From: Ardenticatenales bacterium
GTDB taxonomy: Bacteria > Chloroflexota > Anaerolineae > Epilineales > Epilineaceae
Length of the DNA: 32,412 nt
NCBI GenBank assembly: GCA_020853525.1
Contig: JADYYS010000025.1
Coordinates: forward strand, 1-32,412
Direction: 5' to 3'
Made by a program: the position numbers and the translations under genes. Numbering within the stretch: the stretch's first letter is position 1; every line of letters begins with the position of its first letter. Of this stretch, positions 25,858 through 32,412 are shown in pieces. The notes below the pieces were generated by a model. That model did no database searches. It saw only the letters and a list, made by a program, of their open reading frames with translations, and had not been told where the DNA came from.

Positions 25858-27306
25858 ATGACTGTTCCCACGCCGCCCTCCGCTCTGCCTGACGCGGACG
25901 ATCCGGACGACGAAGCCATCGTTCGGGTCACCGTCACCCAGGAGCTTGAGCAAGCCGCCCAGTTTGCGCGGACGCTCGATCCAGCGGCCTTCAAGAGCGG
26001 CGACTGGTTCGTGCAGCTGACACGCCAGCTTGTCCGCACGTACGACCAGAACGCCAGGGCATCGTACTTCCTGAACAAGTACCGGGGCTTTCCGCCGGAC
26101 GACATCGCAGACGCGCGCGTGCGGACAGGCGTGCGCTACGCCACCATCACGGGCGGCTTGACGGGTGTGAGCGTGACCGCGAATCAGCTCTTGGCCGTAC
26201 CGACCGCCGGCACCTCGCTCATGATCATGACGGGGGCCATCGGGGCCGAGATGATCTGCCTGAGCAGCATCCAGATGCGGCTCGTGCTCGACTTGGCCAC
26301 GATCTACGGCCAAGCGTTCGACGCGGACGATCCCGAGGACATTCTCACGGTCTTCAACTATGCACTTGGTGCTGCACCGGTTGGAGCGGCAGGAAAGGTG
26401 ATCCAGAAGGCGGCGGTACATGGGTCGCGGACGGTCGTGAAGAAGGTGGTGAGCAAGGGCACGCTCAAGTCGGTTCAGGATCTCGGTCGACTCGTGGGGA
26501 TCAAGATCCTGCAGCGTTCGATCATCAAGTATGCGGCGCCGGTGGCATCGGCAGCGGTAGGGAGCGGGTACAACTACATCACGACGAAGAGTCTCGGCGC
26601 TGTTGCCAAGGCGCACATGCGCAATCGGGGGCGAGCGTCAGGCGAGCTGCGTACGATGCTCAGCACCGGCGCGGCAGCGGCTGGACTGGCCTTGCCGGCG
26701 GCCATGATGGTCATGGCCAAAGCCGATGGCGTGCTGCAGGGAGCGGAGAAGGAGCTCTATCGCGCGCTCCTGGCCAACGTCGATCAGGGTGACGAGGCCG
26801 CGCTCGAATTCGAGCGGCTGATGCGCGATCGTACTGCACTGCTGAGTGCCCTGGCGACGGCGGATTCACCGGACATGCGATCCGGCATTGTGGAAGCGCT
26901 CGGACTGATGGCTGCCTATGACGGCGACCTGTCGCAGGCTGAGACGGAGTTTCTGACGGAGGTCGCGGCGCACCTCGGTGTCGACATCGACTTCGAGGCG
27001 CTGGCGAAGCAGGCCGATACGTATCGCGTTGCGTCCGATGGCGAGGGCGCCATGGCGCGTGCGCGCGGTGCGGTCGAGCAGGCGGCGCGGTCGGGGAGTG
27101 ACGTGGCGGCGGCAGTCGGTGGGCGGATGCGGGAGGGGGCAACGAAGGCGGGGGCGGCGGCCTTGGCGGTTGCGCGAGGCGTTCGGCGGCGCAAGGCGTC
27201 GTCGGAGATGCCTGACGGATCACCGCTGGACGTCGAGGGGGTGGACCTGGGCCTGACGACGGAGGAGATCGACATGGTGGTGCAAGAGGGTCGGAGGCCG
27301 ACGTGA
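25858..27306 (+). CDS. EcsC- and TerB-domain protein
   Basis: The 482-aa product has three parts. An acidic N-terminus is followed by an EcsC-like region (about 85-265) with hydrophobic, glycine-rich segments (ATITGGLTGVSVTANQLLAVPTAG, TVFNYALGAAPVGAAGKV, VGSGYNYITTKSLGAVAKAHM). Residues about 275-395 resemble a TerB (tellurite-resistance) helical domain, with MVMAKADGVLQGAEKELYRAL and GLMAAYDGDLSQAETEFL, typical acidic metal-binding loops. The C-terminus is Ala/Arg-rich. It is probably membrane-associated. The ATG at 25858 has AAGGG about nine bases upstream. Only 34 bp separate it from hsdM1, so it is probably part of the same operon. A role in defence is inferred from context. Confidence 0.72.
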   Translation: MTVPTPPSALPDADDPDDEAIVRVTVTQELEQAAQFARTLDPAAFKSGDWFVQLTRQLVRTYDQNARASYFLNKYRGFPPDDIADARVRTGVRYATITGGLTGVSVTANQLLAVPTAGTSLMIMTGAIGAEMICLSSIQMRLVLDLATIYGQAFDADDPEDILTVFNYALGAAPVGAAGKVIQKAAVHGSRTVVKKVVSKGTLKSVQDLGRLVGIKILQRSIIKYAAPVASAAVGSGYNYITTKSLGAVAKAHMRNRGRASGELRTMLSTGAAAAGLALPAAMMVMAKADGVLQGAEKELYRALLANVDQGDEAALEFERLMRDRTALLSALATADSPDMRSGIVEALGLMAAYDGDLSQAETEFLTEVAAHLGVDIDFEALAKQADTYRVASDGEGAMARARGAVEQAARSGSDVAAAVGGRMREGATKAGAAALAVARGVRRRKASSEMPDGSPLDVEGVDLGLTTEEIDMVVQEGRRPT

Positions 27307-27340
27307 GTTCCCTGATGCACCGACGGGCGTTGACCAACCT

Positions 27341-28834
27341 ATGACCCTCGCCGAACTGAAATCCCACCTCTGGAATTGCGCCGAGATCCTCCGCGGCAGC
27401 GCCGTCGACCGCACGGATTGGAAGGCGTACATCCTGCCGCTGCTGTTCTTCAAGCGGCTCAGCGATGTCTGGGACGAGGAGACGGCCGAGGCGGTGGCGG
27501 ACTTCGGCGACGCCGATCCCGTCGACTACCCCGAGGTTCACCGTTTCGTCCTGCCGCCCGGCTGCCACTGGGACGACGTCCGCGCGACGCCGGCGAACGT
27601 CGGCGCTGCGTTGTCGCACGCGATGCGGGAGATCGAGCGGGCGAATCCGGAGACGCTGTACCGGGTGTTCGGGGCGGCGGACTGGGGCAATCGGGAGATG
27701 TTGACCGACGAGATCCTCAAGGACCTGATCGAGGGGCTGTCGGCGGTGGCGCTGGGGAACGCGGCGGTGGGGACGGATGTGCTGGGGGACGCGTACGAGT
27801 ATCTGATCGGGAAGTTCGCGGACATCACGAAGCGGAAGAAGGCGGGGGAGTTCTACACGCCGCGGAGTGTGGTGCGGATGATGGTGGACATTCTGGACCC
27901 GCAGTCGGGGGAGAGCATCTACGATCCGGCGTGCGGGACGGGCGGCATGCTGCTCGGGGCGATCGAGCACGTGCAGCGGGCGGGCGGGGATCCGCGGACG
28001 TTCTTCGGGAAGATCTATGGGCAGGAGAAGAACCTGACGACGGCGTCCATCGCCCGGATGAACCTGGTGTTGCACGGGATCGAGGATTTCCAGATCATCC
28101 GCGAGGACACGCTACGCAGTCCGGCGTTCACGGACTCGGCGCGGGGGTGGCTGGCGACGTTCGATTGCGTGATCGCGAATCCGCCGTTCAGCTTGAAGGA
28201 GTGGGGGCGCGAGGTCTGGGAAAACGATCCGTGGGGGCGGGTGCAGTTCGGGCTGCCGCCGGAGAGCTACGGTGACTACGCCTGGGTGCAGCACATGGTG
28301 CACTCGATGGCGGTCGGCACGGGGCGGATGGCTGTGGTGTTGCCGCAGGGGGCGTTGTTCCGGAAGGATGCGGAGGGGCGGATTCGGCAGAAGCTGCTCG
28401 AGAACGACCTGGTGGAGGCGGTGATCGGGCTGGCGCCGAACATCTTCTACGGTACGGGCCTGGCGCCGGCGGTGGTCGTGTTGCGGCGGAGCAAGCCGGC
28501 GGAGAGCAAGGGGCGGGTGCTGATCGTCGATGCGTCGAGCCTGTTCCGGAAAGGGCGGGCGCAGAACTACCTGGAGCTGGAGCACGCGCAGCAGATCGCG
28601 GCGTGGGTGCGGGCGTTCGAGGATGTGCCGGACCGGGCGAAGGTGGTGTCGCTGGATGAGATCAAGCAGGAGGACTGGACGCTGAACATCAGCCGCTACG
28701 TGCTGCCGCCGATCGGCGAGGACATTCCGCCATTGGCCGATGCGGTGGCGGCGTTCAAGGCGGCGCTGGCCGAGTGCCGCGCGGCCGAGGACCGCCTGCG
28801 CGAGGTGTTGACCGAGGGGGGCTGGCTGGCATGA
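27341..28834 (+). CDS. hsdM: Type I restriction-modification methyltransferase, HsdM copy 1
   Basis: The 497-aa protein is an N6-adenine methylase subunit of a type I R-M system. The N-terminal HsdM helical domain (LRGSAVDRTDWKAYILPLLF, FKRLSDVWDEE) is followed by the methylase domain with AdoMet motif I DPACGTGG (D195) and catalytic motif IV NPPF (N280). The target-selection segment GEFYTPRSVVRMMV is present. No clear Shine-Dalgarno precedes the ATG at 27341, which fits translation coupled to the upstream gene. It overlaps the second hsdM by four bases (ATGA). Third codon positions favour G. Confidence 0.95.
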   Translation: MTLAELKSHLWNCAEILRGSAVDRTDWKAYILPLLFFKRLSDVWDEETAEAVADFGDADPVDYPEVHRFVLPPGCHWDDVRATPANVGAALSHAMREIERANPETLYRVFGAADWGNREMLTDEILKDLIEGLSAVALGNAAVGTDVLGDAYEYLIGKFADITKRKKAGEFYTPRSVVRMMVDILDPQSGESIYDPACGTGGMLLGAIEHVQRAGGDPRTFFGKIYGQEKNLTTASIARMNLVLHGIEDFQIIREDTLRSPAFTDSARGWLATFDCVIANPPFSLKEWGREVWENDPWGRVQFGLPPESYGDYAWVQHMVHSMAVGTGRMAVVLPQGALFRKDAEGRIRQKLLENDLVEAVIGLAPNIFYGTGLAPAVVVLRRSKPAESKGRVLIVDASSLFRKGRAQNYLELEHAQQIAAWVRAFEDVPDRAKVVSLDEIKQEDWTLNISRYVLPPIGEDIPPLADAVAAFKAALAECRAAEDRLREVLTEGGWLA

Positions 28835-30351
28835 GCAAGGCGCCGGAGCACATGAGCCAGCAGGAGCTGGAGGCCTATCTGTGGGGCGCGGCGAAGCTCC
28901 TGCGGGGGCTGATCGACGCGGGCGACTACAAGCAGTACGTGTTTCCGTTGCTGTTCTTCAAGCGGCTGTCCGATGTCTGGGACGAAGAGTACGCGACGGC
29001 GCTGGCCGAGACGGACGGCGACGCGGCGTACGCCCGCTCGACGGCCGACGATCGCTTCCGCATCCCCGACGGCGCCCACTGGTCCGACGTGCGCGACGCT
29101 TCCCGCGATGTCGGCCGGGCGCTGCTCACTGCGTTCCGGGCGATCGAGGCGGCGAACTCGGAGCGGCTGGCGGGGGTGTTCGGGAACGCGTCGTGGACGG
29201 ACAAGGCGCAGTTGCCGGACGAGACGTTGAAGAATCTGATCGAGCACTTCTCGCAGCACACGCTGAGTCTGGCCGAGGTGCCCGAGGATGAGCTGGGCAA
29301 CGGCTACGAGTACCTGATCAAGCAGTTCGCGGACGACAGCGGCCACACGGCGCAGGAGTTCTACACGAACCGGACGCTGGTCCACTTGATGGTGCAGATG
29401 CTGGAGCCGCAGGCGGGCGAGACGATCTACGATCCGACGGTGGGCACGGGCGGGATGCTGATCTCGGCGCTGGCCGAGGTGAAGCGGCGGGGCGGCGATG
29501 CGCGGACGCTCGGGCTGTACGGGCAGGAGCTGATCCACATTACGGCGGCGATCGCGCGGATGAACCTGGTGCTGCACGGGGTCGAGGACTTCGAGGTGGT
29601 CGCCGGCAACACGCTGAGCAACCCGGCGTTCATCCAGGGCGATCGGCTGCGGACGTTCGACGTGGTGCTGGCGAACCCACCATACTCCATCAAGAAGTGG
29701 AACCGCGACGCCTGGCTGACGGACTCGTGGGGCCGCAACTTCCTGGGCACGCCGCCTCAGGGCCGGGCGGACTACGCGTTCTTCCAGCATATCCTGAAGA
29801 GCCTCGACCCGCAGACGGGCCGCTGCGCGATCCTCTTCCCGCACGGCGTACTGTTCCGCAACGAAGAGGCGGAGATGCGGCGCAAGCTCGTGGAGTCCGA
29901 CCTGCTGGAGTGCGTGCTCGGGCTGGGGCCGAACCTGTTCTACAACTCGCCGATGGAGGCGTGTGTGGTGATCTGCCGGACGCGGAAGCCGGCAGAGCGG
30001 AGGGGGAAGGTGTTGTTTATCGACGCGGTGCGGGAGGTGGCGCGGGAGCGGGCGGTGAGCTTTCTGCGGCCGGAGCATCAGGCGCGGATTGTGGCGGCGT
30101 ATCAGGCGTTTGCCGACGAGGCGGGGTTCGCCAAGGTGGCGACGATGGACAAGGTACTAGAGAAGGGCGGGAACCTGTCGATCCCGCGGTACGTTAGGCC
30201 GGTCGGGAATGGGGCGACGGACGTGGACCGGCAGGACCTGAAGTCGGCGTGGGCAGCGTTCGATGGGGACGGGCGGGAGTTCTGGCTCCAGATGGATGCG
30301 TTGGTCGATATGCTCGACAACGTTGTCGCCGAGGAAGTGCTTGATGCCTGA
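28831..30351 (+). CDS. hsdM: Type I restriction-modification methyltransferase, HsdM copy 2
   Basis: A second complete HsdM (506 aa), paralogous to but clearly different from the first. It has the same N-terminal domain (LLRGLIDAGDYKQYVFPLLF), EFYTNRTLVHLM, AdoMet motif DPTVGTGG (D201) and catalytic NPPY (N282). Both copies therefore look active. The ATG at 28831 overlaps the hsdM1 stop (ATGA), preceded by GAGGGGGG, and fixes the start despite an open frame upstream. Its stop overlaps hsdS by 8 bp. Two M subunits encoded in tandem with one S is atypical; a mixed M1-M2-S enzyme is a reasonable hypothesis. Confidence 0.94.
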   Translation: MSKAPEHMSQQELEAYLWGAAKLLRGLIDAGDYKQYVFPLLFFKRLSDVWDEEYATALAETDGDAAYARSTADDRFRIPDGAHWSDVRDASRDVGRALLTAFRAIEAANSERLAGVFGNASWTDKAQLPDETLKNLIEHFSQHTLSLAEVPEDELGNGYEYLIKQFADDSGHTAQEFYTNRTLVHLMVQMLEPQAGETIYDPTVGTGGMLISALAEVKRRGGDARTLGLYGQELIHITAAIARMNLVLHGVEDFEVVAGNTLSNPAFIQGDRLRTFDVVLANPPYSIKKWNRDAWLTDSWGRNFLGTPPQGRADYAFFQHILKSLDPQTGRCAILFPHGVLFRNEEAEMRRKLVESDLLECVLGLGPNLFYNSPMEACVVICRTRKPAERRGKVLFIDAVREVARERAVSFLRPEHQARIVAAYQAFADEAGFAKVATMDKVLEKGGNLSIPRYVRPVGNGATDVDRQDLKSAWAAFDGDGREFWLQMDALVDMLDNVVAEEVLDA

Positions 30352-31588
30352 CGGCGCGGCGAGGGTCGGCTGGCGCACGCACCGCTTCGATGAGATGGCG
30401 GTCATGGTCAATGATCGCGTCGACGACCCATCGCTAGCCAATGTCGACTACTACGTCGGCCTTGAGCATCTCGACTCGGATTCGCTTACCATTCGCCGCT
30501 GGGGAGCACCATCCGATGTCGAGGCGACCAAGTTACGGTTTCGCGCTGGCGACATCATCTTTGGTCGTCGCCGGGTTTATCAGCGCAAGCTAGCGGTAGC
30601 TCACTTCAACGGCATCTGCTCTGCGCATGCGATGGTGCTTCGGGCCAAGGCCGACGCAGTCCTTCCCGAGTTCCTGCCCTTCTTCATGCAGAGCGACTTG
30701 TTCATGGAACGGGCGCGACAGATCTCAGTGGGCTCGCTCTCACCGACGATCAATTGGAGGACACTTGCGAACGAGGAGTTCGCGTTGCCGGCGGTGGAGG
30801 AGCAACGGCGAATGGCCGACGTGCTATGGGCTTTGGAGGATCTCAAACGCGCCGTAATTGCCCAACAATCTCGCGAGCTGTCGCTGTCGAATGCGCTCTT
30901 CCGCTCGATGGCCGGTTTGATAACATCGGAGGACGAGACAGCCATCATTCGTGGCGAATTGAAGACGACTCGGCGCGGCTGGCCCATTCGTGCCGTGTCT
31001 GAGATTTGCACAAGGGATCGGCAGGGCGTGCAGGTTGGGCCCTTTGGCGGATCCGTGTCGAACCGCTATTTTTCCACCAGCGGGGTGCCCGTCCTCAAGA
31101 TCAACAACATATCCGAGGACGGCAACTTGGATCTCGAAGACGTGGTGCATCTCGAGGAGGCGCAGGCCGGCGCTCTTTCGCGACGTTACTCGGTCCGTGC
31201 CGGAGACCTTGTAACCGCGGCGCAGGCGACAATTGGCCGAACTGCAATTATTGATAAGAGAGTTGATGGCGCAATCATTTCGCAGCACCTTATCCGAATT
31301 AGTACTAGGCTTGACGTGTGCCTGCCCGATTGGCTCCATTCATGTTTCTGTGCGCCGCTTGTGCTACGGCAGCTCCATAGTGTGGTTCAAGGAGGAACGA
31401 GAGCGGGACTGAACACTAACGACGTGGCAAACATCCTCATTCCGGTGCCTCCATTGGTTGATCAAGAGCTCTTTGTTGGACAAATGGCGACTGCACGTGG
31501 ACTCCGTCGCGCCAATATAGATCGCGCAAAGCAAACTGATAGACTAAAGCAGAGCATGATGGTCGCAATGAGGCGCATTGATGTTTAA
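30344..31588 (+). CDS. hsdS: Type I restriction-modification specificity subunit HsdS
   Basis: The 414-aa protein has the two-half HsdS plan. TRD1 spans about 1-165 (HRFDEMAVMVNDRV... SPTINWRTLANEEFALPAVEEQRRM), then a helical spacer (ADVLWALEDLKRAVI). TRD2 spans about 215-375 (VQVGPFGGSVSNRYFSTSGVPVLKINNI ... GLNTNDVANILIPVPPLVDQEL), then a second helix. It sets the bipartite DNA target for both methylation and cleavage. The ATG at 30344 overlaps hsdM2 by 8 bp, with GAGG upstream. The TRD2 half is visibly richer in A and T than the flanking hsdM genes, typical of TRD exchange. The recognised sequence cannot be read from the protein. Confidence 0.94.
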   Translation: MPDGAARVGWRTHRFDEMAVMVNDRVDDPSLANVDYYVGLEHLDSDSLTIRRWGAPSDVEATKLRFRAGDIIFGRRRVYQRKLAVAHFNGICSAHAMVLRAKADAVLPEFLPFFMQSDLFMERARQISVGSLSPTINWRTLANEEFALPAVEEQRRMADVLWALEDLKRAVIAQQSRELSLSNALFRSMAGLITSEDETAIIRGELKTTRRGWPIRAVSEICTRDRQGVQVGPFGGSVSNRYFSTSGVPVLKINNISEDGNLDLEDVVHLEEAQAGALSRRYSVRAGDLVTAAQATIGRTAIIDKRVDGAIISQHLIRISTRLDVCLPDWLHSCFCAPLVLRQLHSVVQGGTRAGLNTNDVANILIPVPPLVDQELFVGQMATARGLRRANIDRAKQTDRLKQSMMVAMRRIDV

Positions 31589-32312
31589 TGAATCCAACAC
31601 CGTAGAAGCCTACATCCGCGATCGCCTCACCGGCGCCATCACCCACCACACCGCCGTCGGCCCCGGCCTCGCCCGCCGCCTCGGCCAAGTGTCCGGCCTA
31701 GGCTGGCACTACCTCTCGCCGCAGAACCTGCCGCGCCTGCCGCATGAGGTCCTCGTCGAACCGCACCTGCGCGAGGCGCTCATCCGCCTCAACCCCGGCA
31801 TCGCCGCCCAGCCCGACCGCGCCGACGACGTCCTCTACAAGCTCCGCGCCATCATCATGGGCGTCCGCGGCGACGGACTCGTCAAGGCGAACGAGGAGTT
31901 CGCAGCGTGGCTCACGGGAGAGCGGTCGATGCCGTTCGGGCCGGACGGGGAGCACGTCACCGTTCAGCTCATCGACTTCGACGACATCGAGCAGAACCAG
32001 TACGTCGTCACGAATCAGTTCACGGTCCGCGCCGGGGCCACCGAGAAGCGCGCCGACCTCGTGCTGCTCGTCAACGGCATGCCGCTCGTCGTCATCGAAG
32101 CCAAGACGCCGGTGCGGTCCAGCCAGAGTTGGTTCGACGGGGCGATTCAGGTCAACGAGGATTACGAGCACAACGTGCCGGAGCTGTTCGTCCCAAACGT
32201 CTTCTCGGTGGCCACTGAGGGGAAGGAGTACCGCTACGGGTCCATCGGGCTGCCGATCGAGAACTGGGGGCCGTGGCGGGTCGAGGCGGAGGGCGTCGGG
32301 AAAGATGTGTAA
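31581..32312 (+). CDS. hsdR: HsdR N-terminal nuclease domain, truncated or stand-alone
   Basis: The 243-aa product matches only the N-terminal endonuclease region of type I restriction subunits: NTVEAYIRDRL, GWHYLSPQ, the PD-(D/E)xK active site D159 (KRADLVLL) with E173-x-K175 (VIEAKTP), then the NVFSVATEGKEYRYG segment. A stop at 32310-32312 ends it just before where the ATP-dependent helicase motor should begin; normal HsdR is about 1000 aa. The ATG at 31581 overlaps hsdS by 8 bp, with GAGG seven bases upstream. It is either a broken hsdR or a deliberate nuclease-only subunit. The sequence to the window end shows no helicase coding. Confidence 0.88.
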   Translation: MFNESNTVEAYIRDRLTGAITHHTAVGPGLARRLGQVSGLGWHYLSPQNLPRLPHEVLVEPHLREALIRLNPGIAAQPDRADDVLYKLRAIIMGVRGDGLVKANEEFAAWLTGERSMPFGPDGEHVTVQLIDFDDIEQNQYVVTNQFTVRAGATEKRADLVLLVNGMPLVVIEAKTPVRSSQSWFDGAIQVNEDYEHNVPELFVPNVFSVATEGKEYRYGSIGLPIENWGPWRVEAEGVGKDV

Positions 32313-32336
32313 CCGGAAGGTGACGTAGGGTCGGAG

Positions 32337-32394
32337 GGAGAACGGTCTCCGGACGATGGCGATCCGGGCCAGGGCGCATGGGCGCCCCGGCCCG
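32337..32394 (+). terminator. Two strong hairpins after the hsdR fragment
   Basis: A small stem (32337-32341 with 32346-32350) is followed by a 13-bp stem with one mismatch and an ATGG loop (32365-32377 with 32382-32394). There is no T run afterwards (C-rich sequence instead). They may end the operon transcript, or belong to an inserted structured element that interrupts hsdR. Confidence 0.45.
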
Positions 32395-32412
32395 GCTCCC
32401 CCCCGCCCGGAC

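Overview
The window is GC-rich bacterial chromosome with little spacing between genes. A Chloroflexota (Anaerolineae-like) host is the best guess. The reasons are Pro/Thr/Ala linkers in secreted proteins, a GH3 enzyme with an Ig-like domain and C-terminal membrane segments, a Gram-positive-like S12 insertion, a large insertion in RpoB, and a Ser/Thr kinase next to an FHA regulator. This is inference from family knowledge; no 16S gene or database search was available.

Layout. Bases 1-7543 (minus strand) carry information-processing genes in the order rpoB, rpsL, rpsG, fusA, tuf (cut by the left edge). rpoC, normally between rpoB and rpsL, is missing; in its place is a short spacer with a strong sigma70-type promoter for the rpsL operon. 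A divergent promoter region separates rpoB from a plus-strand NYN/LOTUS RNase-like gene (7864-9000). Next come a secreted protein of unknown function, a TrpF-like protein that has lost its catalytic residues, and a GH3 glycosidase anchored at its C-terminus. A hairpin-rich, MITE-like element (14401-14595) follows directly.

14668-19411 holds a Ser/Thr kinase and an FHA/winged-helix regulator that diverge from overlapping promoters, the heme O synthase gene ctaB (with a tetrapeptide-repeat N-terminus), and a beta-propeller lipoprotein. 19628-22550 is a compact paaABCD operon for aerobic phenylacetyl-CoA epoxidation, without the paaE reductase. It is followed by an HU-like protein, a small conserved protein, a cut-off coupled reading frame that runs into a phased 22-bp repeat array, an MDR-family oxidoreductase whose expected start codon reads ATC, and a small dimeric alpha/beta-barrel protein.

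25100 to the right end looks like a defence island: a PemK/MazF-type toxin-antitoxin pair, an EcsC/TerB-domain protein, and a tightly overlapping type I restriction-modification operon. That operon has two different HsdM genes, a two-TRD HsdS and a reading frame encoding only the N-terminal nuclease domain of HsdR. Base composition drops in AT-rich patches in the toxin and HsdS genes, which suggests transfer. The most unusual candidate system is the EcsC/TerB - HsdM1 - HsdM2 - HsdS - HsdR(N) set. The most unusual non-coding signals are the 22-bp array and the 14.4-kb hairpin element.
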